Source: Alloboseaceae bacterium BT-24-1 (GTDB lineage: Bacteria; Pseudomonadota; Alphaproteobacteria; Rhizobiales; Beijerinckiaceae). From it: 64,000 bases of DNA. Of this stretch, positions 50,387 to 58,778 are shown in pieces. The stretch lies in NCBI GenBank assembly GCA_025846845.1, contig JAOYTL010000014.1:124001-188000 (forward strand). The letters run 5' to 3'. Within the stretch, counting starts at the first letter, position 1; every line of letters starts with the position of its first letter. The notes beneath the pieces were generated by a model. It saw nothing but the letters and a program-made list of their open reading frames with translations. It was not told the origin of the DNA and did no database searches. Both the position numbers and the translations under genes were made by a program.

Positions 50387-52514
50387 CCCGTTCGTTTGTC
50401 TTATCCCAGCCGCCGGCAGCCGCCGTGATCGCGAAGGCATAGGCGAGGGCGGTTTCCTTCAGCGAGTCGAAGCGCCCGGCGGCGCCGGCATGCCCGGCAT
50501 CCATGTTGGTGTGCAGCATGACCGGGCCGCCGCCGGTCATGGTCGCGCGCAGGCGCGCCACCCATTTCGCCGGCTCCCAATAGGTCACGCGCGGATCGGC
50601 CAGCCCGCCCGTCGCCAGGATCGGCGGATAGGCCTGAGCCTTGACGTTGTCATAGGGCGAATAGCTCAGGATCGTCCGGAAGGCGGCTTCGTCCCGGATC
50701 GGATCGCCCCATTCCGGCCATTCCATCGGAGTCAGCGGCAGGCTCTCGTCGAGGATGGTGTTGAGCACATCGACGAAGGGCACCTCGGCGATGATGCCGG
50801 CGAAGAGCTCGGGTGCGAGATTGGCGACGGCGCCCATCAGCATACCGCCGGCGCTGCCGCCTTCCGCGACGATGCGACCGCGGCTGGTGACGCCCTCTGC
50901 CGCCAGCATCTCGCCGGCGGCGATGAAGTCGGTGAAGCTGTTGGGCTTGTTCTGACGCTTGCCGTCGAGATACCAGCCCCAGCCCTTGTCGGTGCCGCCG
51001 CGGATATGGGCGATGGCGTAGACGAAACCGCGATCGACCAGGCTGAGCGGCCGCGTCCGGAACGAGGCTGACATGGCCGCGCCGTAGGAACCATAGCCGT
51101 AGAGCAGGCAGGGCGCCGAGCCGTCGAGCACGAGGTCGCGTCGGTGCAGCAGCGAGACCGGCACCTTGGCGCCGTCCCTCGCCGTCGCGAAGATGCGGCG
51201 CACGACATAGGCGTCGGGATCGTGACCGGACGGGACCTCCTGGCGTTTCACCAACGTGCGCTCGCCGGTCGCCAGATCGTAATCATAGGTTTCGGCTGGC
51301 CGCGCCATCGAAGCGTAGATGAAGCGTAAGGCGTCGGTGTCGAATTCGTAGCCGGCATCGATGCCGAGCCCATAGGCCTCCTCGTCGAAGGCGATGCTGC
51401 TCTCGGCTCCGCTCTTGAGATCGCGGATGACGATGCGCGGCAGGCCTTCCTCGCGTTCGAGACGGATCAGCCGGTCGGCGAGGCAAAGATGGCTGAGGAC
51501 GAGCCGAGCGCGCTTATGCGGCACCAGGTCGACCCAGTTGGCGGGGGACGGATCGGCCAGCGGCGCGCGCACGATCTTGAAGTCTTCGGCGCCGTCCGCA
51601 TTGGTCAGGATCAGCAACTCGTCGCCATGATGCTCGACGCTGTACTGCCGCCCTGCCTGGCGGGGGGCGATCAGCTTTGGCGTGCCGGCCTTGTCGGTAA
51701 GATCGACCAGCCTGACCTCCGACGTCTCGTGATCGCTGCTGGAGATCAGCAGGAAGCGGCGGGACTGCGTCTGGTCGATATCGGCGAACAGGCCGGGGTC
51801 GGTTTCCTCGTAGAGCAGTTCGTCCTCGCTCTGCGACGTGCCGAGCCGGTGGCGCAGCACGCGCGTCGGGCGGTGGTCGTCATCGAGCGCGACATAGACG
51901 AAGGCGCTGGAATCGGCCGCCCAGATCATCTCGCCGGAGGTGTCGGCGATCGCGTCCGGCAGGTCCTTGCCGGTTGAAAGGTCGCGGATTCGGATGAGAT
52001 AGAGCTCCGAGCCGGCCTCGTCGGCGCTCCACGCGAGCAGGCGATGGTCGGGGCTGTGCTCGGCGTCGCCGAGGTCAAAGAACTCCTTACCCTCGGACAG
52101 GGCATCGGCATCGAGCATGACCTGCTCGCGCCCGGGCTTGCCACTCTTGCCCGAACGCGGCTTGCGGCAGATCAGCGGGTGCTCGCCGCCGCGCCGGTAG
52201 CGGCTATAGTAGAGAAACGGTCCGTCCGGCTGTGGCGGCTCGCTGTCGTCCTCCTTGATCCGCCCGCGCATTTCCTTGATGAGCTCGCGCTGAAGTGTGC
52301 GCGTCGGGGCCATCAGTTTGTCGCACCAGGCGTTCTCGGCCTCCATATGCGTGCGGATCTCGGCCGGCAGGACGTCCGGGTCGCGCAGCACGTCGCGCCA
52401 GTTCTCGGCTCGGAGCCAGGCATAGTTGTCGGTCAGCACGACGCCATGGACTGTGCTGCTCTGGGGACGAATAGCGGGAACCGGCTGGTCAGAGACCCTG
52501 CGTTGGCTAGTCAT
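50379..52514 (-). CDS. ptrB: Oligopeptidase B-type S9 serine peptidase
   Basis: This 711-residue prolyl-oligopeptidase-family enzyme cleaves short peptides after basic residues. It has an N-terminal seven-bladed beta-propeller (about 70-420) and a C-terminal alpha/beta hydrolase domain. The Ser nucleophile is in EGGSAGGMLMG (about 550), the Asp in LADPRVTYWEP (about 642) and the His in NMDAGHAGAAG (about 675). HIRGGTDKGWGWYLDGKR precedes the nucleophile as in oligopeptidase B. The start MTSQRRVSDQ at 52514 is preferred to 52538. The gene is alone on its strand. Confidence 0.93.
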   Translation of the reverse strand: MTSQRRVSDQPVPAIRPQSSTVHGVVLTDNYAWLRAENWRDVLRDPDVLPAEIRTHMEAENAWCDKLMAPTRTLQRELIKEMRGRIKEDDSEPPQPDGPFLYYSRYRRGGEHPLICRKPRSGKSGKPGREQVMLDADALSEGKEFFDLGDAEHSPDHRLLAWSADEAGSELYLIRIRDLSTGKDLPDAIADTSGEMIWAADSSAFVYVALDDDHRPTRVLRHRLGTSQSEDELLYEETDPGLFADIDQTQSRRFLLISSSDHETSEVRLVDLTDKAGTPKLIAPRQAGRQYSVEHHGDELLILTNADGAEDFKIVRAPLADPSPANWVDLVPHKRARLVLSHLCLADRLIRLEREEGLPRIVIRDLKSGAESSIAFDEEAYGLGIDAGYEFDTDALRFIYASMARPAETYDYDLATGERTLVKRQEVPSGHDPDAYVVRRIFATARDGAKVPVSLLHRRDLVLDGSAPCLLYGYGSYGAAMSASFRTRPLSLVDRGFVYAIAHIRGGTDKGWGWYLDGKRQNKPNSFTDFIAAGEMLAAEGVTSRGRIVAEGGSAGGMLMGAVANLAPELFAGIIAEVPFVDVLNTILDESLPLTPMEWPEWGDPIRDEAAFRTILSYSPYDNVKAQAYPPILATGGLADPRVTYWEPAKWVARLRATMTGGGPVMLHTNMDAGHAGAAGRFDSLKETALAYAFAITAAAGGWDKTNERVS

Positions 52515-52910
52515 GCTTGGTCTCCAGACTCGGTTCAACCATCTCTAAAGTCCCAATCCACGGTGGGATCGCTTCACTTGGTCGAGACGACAGGTAGAGG
52601 TCGGTGGCGGCACTGACAAGGACAACCTTTTCGCGCAAATGCTGCGGTGCAAGGCGTGATCGTTACGATGCACGCTCACAATTTCAGCAATAATATGTCT
52701 CGATGAATGTATTCGAATCCTTGTCAAGCCACTTGCGATATTGAACTGTATGGCTTAGACGGTTGCCGGCTGGTCCGTTTTGCATGATTCTATTCCGGCG
52801 GGAATTCGACCGTCTGCCGGCGGAGGTCAGGGAGGGCGCTCGCGCCTGGAAACAGAGCTGGGCGCAGTCACCGCTACGACTGGTCAAGAAAACAATGGAG
52901 CAACGCCATC
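52515..52910 (+). promoter_or_regulatory. Intergenic region upstream of mucR
   Basis: This 396-bp, relatively AT-rich region separates the divergent ptrB and mucR genes. A possible promoter for mucR is TTGTCA near 52721 with a weak -10 about 17 bp later. MucR/Ros proteins often bind AT-rich sites in their own promoters, and the richest part is around 52670-52760. No ORF longer than shadows or obvious repeat was found. Confidence 0.4.
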
Positions 52911-53327
52911 ATGGCTGACCAAGACGGTTCCGAATTCATCGAGCTCACGGCAGATATCGTTTCCGCCTACGTGTCGAACAATTCTGTCCCGGCGTCGGAC
53001 TTGCCTGCACTGATCAGCGACGTGCACGCTGCGCTCAATCGTGTCGTCGGCGGCGCTGCCCCGATTGTTCCGGTCGAGGCCCCGAAGCCTGCGATTGCAG
53101 TGAAGAAGTCGATCACGGCCGACTATCTGATCTGCCTGGAGGACGGAAAGAAGTTCAAGTCGCTGAAGCGTCATCTGCGCACGCAGTACAACATGTCGCC
53201 TGAGCAATACCGCGAGAAGTGGGGCCTTCCGCCCGATTACCCGATGGTCGCGCCGAACTATGCCGAGGCGCGCTCGCAGCTCGCCAAGAAGATGGGTCTC
53301 GGCCAGCAGCGCCGCAAGCGCCGCTGA
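52911..53327 (+). CDS. mucR: MucR/Ros family zinc-finger transcriptional regulator
   Basis: This 138-residue protein is MucR/Ros, a global regulator of exopolysaccharide, motility and cell-cycle genes in Rhizobiales. The N-terminal part (ADIVSAYVSNNSVPASDLPA) mediates oligomerisation. The prokaryotic zinc-finger region reads YLICLEDGKKFKSLKRHLRT with one Cys and His residues, then YNMSPEQYREKWGLPPDYPM. The first expected metal Cys is present (LICLEDG) and the second position is Asp, a form also found in other zinc-finger variants that keep structure with fewer ligands. It ends at a strong terminator. Confidence 0.95.
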   Translation: MADQDGSEFIELTADIVSAYVSNNSVPASDLPALISDVHAALNRVVGGAAPIVPVEAPKPAIAVKKSITADYLICLEDGKKFKSLKRHLRTQYNMSPEQYREKWGLPPDYPMVAPNYAEARSQLAKKMGLGQQRRKRR

Positions 53328-53369
53328 TTGATCGCCGGCCAAGCCGGCCCAGTCTCCCATGTATTGAAG

Positions 53370-53395
53370 CCGCCGGTCTGACCGGCGGTTTTTTT
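53370..53395 (+). terminator. Rho-independent terminator of mucR
   Basis: An 8-bp stem (CCGCCGGT with ACCGGCGG), a CTG loop and seven T form a strong terminator 43 bp after the mucR stop. Confidence 0.92.
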
Positions 53396-53595
53396 ATGCC
53401 TCGCGCCGGGCAGATCGCCCTGCGCGAGGGGGCGCGTCGGCTGATCGAGCTGCGAGCAAGGCCACGGCTCGCGGCCGATGCAAGCCGAAAACTGTCAGGA
53501 GCCTGTCGGGATGCCCGGTTACGCGCTTGCGTCAATCGATGATAGGAATATATGCCTCGTACGTCTTGGTTGAATTTGGGAGGGCGATACCCGCA

Positions 53596-53976
53596 ATGGA
53601 ACATACCATGAACATTCTGATTGCCAAGCGGTCGCACCCAACTCGGTTGAGCGCTCCGGCCCGGCTGGCGGAAGCAGCTGTCAGCGGCGCGATGAGGCTG
53701 CCGGTCGAGGCAATACGGGCCGGCCGTGGAACTCGCAGGATCGCCTTTGCTCGCCAGCTTGCAATGTATCTGACCCATGTTGGTTTCGGATTGACCCTGA
53801 CCGAGGTTGGCGCCTGCTTCGAGCGCGACCGCACGACCGTGCGTCACGCTTGCGCTCTGGTCGAAGATCGGCGCGACCAGCCGGCATTCGATTTCGCCGT
53901 CTCGGCGCTCGAGACCGGCCTGGCGCATCTCGCTTTCGGATTGCAGCTGGGGTTCGGCCCGGAGGGCTCCCGATGA
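53596..53976 (+). CDS. DnaA C-terminal-domain-like helix-turn-helix protein
   Basis: This protein of about 126 residues has a helix-turn-helix domain resembling the DNA-binding domain IV of DnaA (Bac_DnaA_C): ARQLAMYLTHVGFGLTLTEV and FERDRTTVRHACALVEDRRD (about 52-90). It has no ATPase domain, so it is not DnaA itself. The start could be the ATG at 53596 or 53608. Its stop overlaps the start of the DUF6456 gene by ATGA. The pair lies between mucR and the DivJ-like kinase. Binding of DnaA-box-like DNA is a plausible inference. Confidence 0.85.
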   Translation: MEHTMNILIAKRSHPTRLSAPARLAEAAVSGAMRLPVEAIRAGRGTRRIAFARQLAMYLTHVGFGLTLTEVGACFERDRTTVRHACALVEDRRDQPAFDFAVSALETGLAHLAFGLQLGFGPEGSR

Positions 53977-54776
53977 GCGCAGTTGGTGACCGCCCCCCGT
54001 CTCGCTTGCTCCGGCACCTGAGCGAGCCCGGCGCCTATGCCGTCGACTCGACTCTGGGCTGTGGGCGGCTCGCGCTCTACCGCCGCGCAGCCGGCGGAAC
54101 GACACTCGGGGCCGGCTATGTCCCAGTGGCCGAGGCCGATGTCCTCGTCGCCGGCGGTTTTGCCGCCTGGTTGACCGATGAGGGCAAGCGGCAACTACGG
54201 CTCGCCGGCACAGGGGCGCAAAAACAGCGTGCGACGGTGACGGTGATGGTCGATGGCCAGGCGCAGGAGGTCGTGCTGGATGAGCGCGAAAGCCCGCTGC
54301 TTTGGCTCCACCGGCGCCTGGGCAAGGACGGGTCTCCCCAGATATCGGCGGCCGAGTTCGCCGCCGGCGAGCGCCTCCGTGCCGATCTGACGCTGGCTCA
54401 GATGCTGCCTCGGATCACGGTCAACTGGGACGCAGCTCTCGCTGCCGGGACGCATACGTCGGCGCGTGGTCCGGCCGAAGCTTCCGATTCCAGCCTGGCA
54501 GCGCGCCAGCGTGTGCGCCTCGCCTGCAAGCGCCTCGGCCCCGAGCTGTCGGGCCTGGCGATCGATGTTTGCGGTTTCCTCAAGGGGCTCGACCAGGTCG
54601 AACGCGAGCGCAAATGGCCGGCGCGCTCGGCCAAGGTGGTGCTCCGGCTGGCGCTGTCGGCGCTCGTCGAGCACTACGGGCTGGGCGGTCAGCAGGGCCC
54701 GCCGGCCGGTAGCACGGTCTGGCGCGCGTCCGATGCGCGCCCGTCGATCCCGCCTGCGCCAGCGCGGGGGAATTAG
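53973..54776 (+). CDS. DUF6456 domain-containing protein
   Basis: This 267-residue protein of unknown function carries a C-terminal DUF6456 domain (about 105-240): ESPLLWLHRRLGKDGSPQIS, AGERLRADLTLAQMLPRITV and DVCGFLKGLDQVERERKWPA. The N-terminal 100 residues look like a degenerate winged-helix part. It is coupled to the upstream DnaA-C-like gene by an ATGA overlap and ends within the convergent sufE gene. The position next to mucR is typical for Rhizobiales. Its role is not known to me. Confidence 0.85.
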   Translation: MSAVGDRPPSRLLRHLSEPGAYAVDSTLGCGRLALYRRAAGGTTLGAGYVPVAEADVLVAGGFAAWLTDEGKRQLRLAGTGAQKQRATVTVMVDGQAQEVVLDERESPLLWLHRRLGKDGSPQISAAEFAAGERLRADLTLAQMLPRITVNWDAALAAGTHTSARGPAEASDSSLAARQRVRLACKRLGPELSGLAIDVCGFLKGLDQVERERKWPARSAKVVLRLALSALVEHYGLGGQQGPPAGSTVWRASDARPSIPPAPARGN

Positions 54777-55198
54777 GCGAGCGCCGCGCGGGCGTCGCTC
54801 TTAATCCGCTCCATCATGGCGCGCACGCCGTTCGAGCGCTGCGGTGTCAGATGGGCCGCCAAACCGAGGCGCTCATAGATCGCGAAGGCGTCGGTCGTCA
54901 GGATCTCCTGCGCCGTGTGGCCGGAATGGATGGCGATGGCGAGCGCGACGAGTCCGCGCACGATATGCGCGTCGCTGTCGCCGCGGAAGGTGAGGCGCGT
55001 CGTTTCGCCAGGCCCGCCTTCGGCACGGGTTTCGAGCCAGACCTGGCTGGCGCAGCCGCGCACCTTGTTGGTATCGTTATGCGCCGCCTCGGACAGGGGA
55101 GCGAGCGTGCGCCCGAGTTCGATCAGATAGCGGTAGCGATCGTCCCACTCGTCGAGCAGCTCGAAATTGGCGACGATCTCGTCGAGGCTCTCGCTCAT
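54773..55198 (-). CDS. sufE: Cysteine desulfuration protein SufE
   Basis: This 141-residue protein accepts sulfur from the cysteine desulfurase SufS for iron-sulfur cluster assembly. The persulfide cysteine is in NKVRGCASQVWL (about residue 52). DEWDDRYRYLIELGRTLAPL and the C-terminal SNGVRAMMERIKSDA fit the family. The start is the ATG at 55198 (MSESLDEIVANFELL); an in-frame start lies at 55225. The 3' end overlaps the convergent DUF6456 gene by 4 bp. No suf operon is nearby. Confidence 0.94.
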   Translation of the reverse strand: MSESLDEIVANFELLDEWDDRYRYLIELGRTLAPLSEAAHNDTNKVRGCASQVWLETRAEGGPGETTRLTFRGDSDAHIVRGLVALAIAIHSGHTAQEILTTDAFAIYERLGLAAHLTPQRSNGVRAMMERIKSDARAALA

Positions 55199-55386
55199 GG
55201 ATTTCGCCGTCGGCCTCCAGTTCATCAGCCGCCGACAAGGGCGGCGATGGCGAGCGTCTTCGGCCTCTCGCGCGGCGAGGTCAAGAGTCAGCGCTGTCGC
55301 GGCTGGGGTTCGCTCGAGCCGGATCCGATCGGATTGTCTCGATCTGATCGGTGAATCCGTCTCTCACGTTTAGTCAGGAGACCGTT

Positions 55387-55683
55387 TTACCGGTCCGCTT
55401 GCGGTGCGAGCTGACCGGAACGGGCTCCGGCGCGTGTCGCGGCGTTCGCCGCCATGGCGAGGACCCGAGCGCGGGTCTCCGGCTCCAGCCCGGCGAGGAC
55501 CTCGGCCGCTTCGCGCAGGCTGACCGCGCCCTGCAGTGCCGCCTTGGGGTCGATCCTGGCGAGGATCGCGATGGCGGCCTTGGAATCGACCACGGTCGCC
55601 TCTGGCTCGTTCTTCGTGCCGTGCACGGGCGAGTTCAGCGCGATCACGCCGACGATCGCCAGGCTGCGCAGAAGATAGGCCAT
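55387..55683 (-). CDS. Small secreted protein of unknown function (DUF5330-like position)
   Basis: This 98-residue protein starts MAYLLRSLAIVGVIALNSPV, a signal peptide or anchor, followed by an Ala/Glu-rich helical body (ILARIDPKAALQGAVSLREA). It lies between sufE and the DivJ-like kinase, a place where many Rhizobiales carry a DUF5330 protein; I cannot confirm the family. The start could be the ATG at 55683 or an in-frame one at 55695. Confidence 0.65.
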   Translation of the reverse strand: MAYLLRSLAIVGVIALNSPVHGTKNEPEATVVDSKAAIAILARIDPKAALQGAVSLREAAEVLAGLEPETRARVLAMAANAATRAGARSGQLAPQADR

Positions 55684-55932
55684 GTCGGTCCCCATCCGGT
55701 TCCAGGCTCCCCAGCCCGCGAATGTGAGAACCTTAGCGCACGGACCGAAAGATCAGGTGTTCCCGAAAGCGTCAATTTGAATCAAAGGCAGCCTGTCGTC
55801 TTCAGCATCCATTCACCTTGCCGCCAACAACAGCCAACGTGAAGCGTCATGCTGAGATCCATGCAATTTGTTGAAAAATAAAGGCTATTCTGGAGATCGC
55901 TGAGGAACTGCCCGGTTTCGGACCCGGTGTCT

Positions 55933-55947
55933 TTAAGCCCCGCTTAA
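55933..55947 (+). promoter_or_regulatory. Full-consensus CtrA box upstream of the DivJ-like kinase
   Basis: TTAA-N7-TTAA (55933-55936 and 55944-55947) is an exact match to the CtrA consensus. It lies 41-55 bp before the kinase GTG start, close enough to overlap its promoter. The site is itself nearly palindromic (TTTAAGC-CCC-GCTTAAA). Confidence 0.65.
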
Positions 55948-55987
55948 ACGGCAGCCGCGAGGATCACAGCAACAAGGCGGGGTGTAA

Positions 55988-57838
55988 GTGCCCACGGCCG
56001 GCAGAGGTGTGCGTTTGCGGTTTTCCAGTTTGATGACGGCGGTAAGGGCGCAGGTCGCGGCGATGGTCCATCCATCGGCGCTGGCCGATTCGCTCGAACG
56101 CATGCGTCACGAGCGCTTCATGCTGACGAGGCTCGTCGTCTCGACCGCGGCGCTCAGCCTGATGCCGGCCTACGTCGCCTGGCGCGGCCGCATCGGCTCG
56201 CTCGAACTGCTCGTGCTCGTCGCGATGGCGCTGCCGCTGCTGGCGGTCTTCCTGCTCTCGCGCACTGGGCGGCTCGACGTCGCGCACTGCATTTCCGGCG
56301 CCGCCCTGACATTGCTGATCACCACGCTCGCCTGCCTGACCGGTGGGGCCGCCTCGCCGTTGCTGCTCTGGCTTGCGGCAGTTCCAGCCGAAGCGATGTT
56401 CTTCGGTTCCCGCTCCTATGTGGCACGCGCCGCGGCGCTTGCGGCCATCGGCCTTGGTGCCGTCGTTGCTCTGCAAGGGATGGGAGGGCTCGTCGAGCCG
56501 GCGTCCTGGACCTGGCAGGCGATGCCCGCTTTCGCCGCGGTCGCGATCCTGCTCACGGCATTGATCACGGTCGGTTTCCTCTATCGCCGTGACGATGAAT
56601 TACGCGAGCACCGCGCCTCCGATGCGCGGGCGCAATTAATGCTCGAGCATGTCGGCGATCTCGTCACCTGGCACGATGCGGCCGGCTCCGTCGTCTTCGC
56701 CAACGAGGCCGCCCGTGGCCTGATCGGGGCCGAGCCAGCCCAGCTGTTCGGCCGTGGTCTGTTCGATCGCGTCCACATTGCCGACCGGCCGCTCTTCTTG
56801 AAGGCCCTGAGCGATGCCGCACATGGCAGTGGCCGGGCCAACGCCTGCTTCCGCGTGCTGTTCGTCCCGGCGAGTGGCGATGGGCATGCCTCGGCGAGCC
56901 CTGTCGTGCGCTGGCTCGATCTCAGCGTTCGGCGTATCGAGCAGATCGGCCCGCATGGAGTTGCAGCCGTCGTCGGCGTCAGCCGCGACGTCACCGACCG
57001 GCATGCGATCGACGAGGAGCGCGAGCGCAACCGCGCCGAGGCGGTCAAGGCGAGCGACGTCAAGGGGCAGTTCCTGGCGACAGTCAGCCATGAGCTGCGC
57101 ACCCCGCTCAACGCCATCATCGGTTTCTCGGAGATGCTGGGCGGCGAACTCGGCCCTTCGTTCAGCCCGGCGCAGCGTCAGGAATACGCCAGGATCATCC
57201 ATGATTCCGGCCAGCATCTGCTCGATGTGGTCAACACGCTGCTCGACGTCTCGAAGATCGAGAGCGGAGCGATGACGATCGAGCAGGACTCGCTCGACAT
57301 GGCCGAGCTTGCCGCGGATTGCTGCAATGTGGTTGCACTCAAGGCCAAGACCGGATCGGTCGCACTAGAACGCGTCATCGGCCCGGATCTGCCGCAGCTG
57401 CTTGGAGACCGGCGGGCCCTGAAGCAGGTGATGCTCAACCTTCTGTCGAATGCCATCAAGTTCACGCCCGCCGGCGGGCGCGTCACTCTCGCTCTGGTGC
57501 GCGATGGCGGGATGATCGATCTGTCGGTGTCCGATACCGGCATCGGCATCGGCGCGGCGGATCTGCCACGGCTGGGCGATCCGTTCTTCCAGGCCAAGTC
57601 ATCCTATGATCGCGCTCATGACGGCACCGGCCTTGGCTTGTCGGTGGTACGCGGGCTGGTCGGCTTGCATGGCGGTACGCTCACCATCGAGAGCGCGCCC
57701 GGCGTCGGTACCCGTGTCGGCGTCCGCCTCCCGCTCGGCGGCATTTCCACCGCGTGCGAGCCGGCGCGCATCGCAACCTTCGCCCGCGCGCCCCGTCGCG
57801 GCCTCGACACCAAGCAACCCGTTCGCCTGACCGCCTGA
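55988..57838 (+). CDS. divJ: Membrane PAS sensor histidine kinase, DivJ-like
   Basis: This 616-residue kinase has a multi-helix N-terminal membrane region (about 45-200), a PAS domain (about 215-350), a HisKA domain with the phospho-acceptor His near 367 (SHELRTPLNAIIGFSE) and a HATPase domain (NAIKFTPAGGRV, DTGIGIGAADL, GTGLGLSVVRGL). The HisKA region (ELGPSFS...EYARIIHDSGQHLL) belongs to the PleC/DivJ/PdhS group. In Sinorhizobium meliloti divJ lies next to mucR, as I recall, and the same order is seen here, so DivJ is the best candidate: a kinase of DivK that controls division through CtrA. It starts at GTG; a perfect CtrA box is upstream. Confidence 0.85.
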   Translation: MPTAGRGVRLRFSSLMTAVRAQVAAMVHPSALADSLERMRHERFMLTRLVVSTAALSLMPAYVAWRGRIGSLELLVLVAMALPLLAVFLLSRTGRLDVAHCISGAALTLLITTLACLTGGAASPLLLWLAAVPAEAMFFGSRSYVARAAALAAIGLGAVVALQGMGGLVEPASWTWQAMPAFAAVAILLTALITVGFLYRRDDELREHRASDARAQLMLEHVGDLVTWHDAAGSVVFANEAARGLIGAEPAQLFGRGLFDRVHIADRPLFLKALSDAAHGSGRANACFRVLFVPASGDGHASASPVVRWLDLSVRRIEQIGPHGVAAVVGVSRDVTDRHAIDEERERNRAEAVKASDVKGQFLATVSHELRTPLNAIIGFSEMLGGELGPSFSPAQRQEYARIIHDSGQHLLDVVNTLLDVSKIESGAMTIEQDSLDMAELAADCCNVVALKAKTGSVALERVIGPDLPQLLGDRRALKQVMLNLLSNAIKFTPAGGRVTLALVRDGGMIDLSVSDTGIGIGAADLPRLGDPFFQAKSSYDRAHDGTGLGLSVVRGLVGLHGGTLTIESAPGVGTRVGVRLPLGGISTACEPARIATFARAPRRGLDTKQPVRLTA

Positions 57839-57854
57839 TCGAGAGTTCAAGACC

Positions 57855-58406
57855 ATGTCAGCCACGCTCGCCGCCCGCGCCCGCTCCGATGCGACGCTGT
57901 CCATGCCCGCCCGCCGCTCCGCCGGCCGACGCGCGCCCTCGGCGCCAGCTCGGCTCCTGCGCTGGTTTGCCCGGCGCCCGGGCCGCGGGCTGGTCGTGCT
58001 CCTCTTCGCAGCCGTCTCGGTGCTGATCGTCCTGAACGCTGTCCTGTTCCAGAAGGGCCGCCACCCGGCGCCAATGCTGTCGCCGCCGTCGCAATCGGCA
58101 GCGCGGCCGGCCGAGCGCCGGGCCGAGACACCGGCAGCCGCCGAATCCGTGAACCCGGCAGGGTCCGCCCAGCAGGTCATCATGCCGCCGGCGCGACCCG
58201 GCGCGCTGGCACCCGCCAGCCGTGACGCCGCGCCGCGCCCGCCGGCGCCGGTCGCGCCCGCCCAACCGCGGCAGGCACAATCGGCACAGGCACAGGCTCG
58301 CCCGACTCCGGCCGCTCAGCCGGCAGCGGCACGCGATCCGATCGCCGATCTGATCAATGGCGCCGATATCCGGCCGCCGGCGGATATCCGGGGGCAACGG
58401 CGCTGA
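57855..58406 (+). CDS. Single-pass membrane protein, Pro/Ala-rich, of unknown function
   Basis: This 183-residue protein has a basic N-terminus with a membrane helix (GLVVLLFAAVSVLIVLNAVL, about 46-65) and a Pro/Ala/Gln-rich periplasmic tail of low complexity. A short C-terminal segment (DPIADLINGADIRPPADIRG) looks conserved and folded. It lies 16 bp after the DivJ-like kinase, so co-transcription is likely. The function is unknown. Confidence 0.8.
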   Translation: MSATLAARARSDATLSMPARRSAGRRAPSAPARLLRWFARRPGRGLVVLLFAAVSVLIVLNAVLFQKGRHPAPMLSPPSQSAARPAERRAETPAAAESVNPAGSAQQVIMPPARPGALAPASRDAAPRPPAPVAPAQPRQAQSAQAQARPTPAAQPAAARDPIADLINGADIRPPADIRGQRR

Positions 58407-58440
58407 CAGCCGAGCCTCGCGAACCGCGGGGACGCTCGCC

Positions 58441-58776
58441 TTGCCCCGCCTGACCAGCGACTTCTGGGTCTCCGCTTATCTGCGCCAGGCGGCTCGCGAT
58501 GGGCTCGTGGCGGTGCTCCGCCGGCGCGGTGCGCACGAGGCTGGCGCCGTTTTCGTCAAGCTCGACCGCCTCAACGGAACGGCTGCGCTCTACGGCCCGG
58601 CGCCGCAGGCACTGGCTGACGAGACCGGCGAACGACGTTTCCAGCTTGTGCTCGACGCCGATCCACTCGCGGTCGAGGACCGGGTTGCGCGCGAACTGCG
58701 CTTCGACAGCGATCTCTGGCTGGTCGAGATCGAGAGCCGCACCGGCGATGCGCGGCTCGAGCTCGCAGAAGAATAG
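58441..58776 (+). CDS. DUF1491 family protein
   Basis: This 111-residue protein matches DUF1491, a small cytoplasmic alphaproteobacterial family. LPRLTSDFWVSAYLRQA, GAVFVKLDRLNG and the closing DSDLWLVEIESRTGDARLEL are typical. The TTG at 58441 fits this family's start better than the upstream ATG at 58357, which would overlap the preceding gene. Its stop is 2 bp from the convergent DUF2336 gene end. The function is unknown. Confidence 0.85.
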   Translation: MPRLTSDFWVSAYLRQAARDGLVAVLRRRGAHEAGAVFVKLDRLNGTAALYGPAPQALADETGERRFQLVLDADPLAVEDRVARELRFDSDLWLVEIESRTGDARLELAEE

Positions 58777-58778
58777 CG

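Noticed and set aside
55907..55935. GGAAC upstream of the DivJ-like kinase as an EcfG promoter
   Set aside because: The -10 position reads GGTG rather than CGTT.
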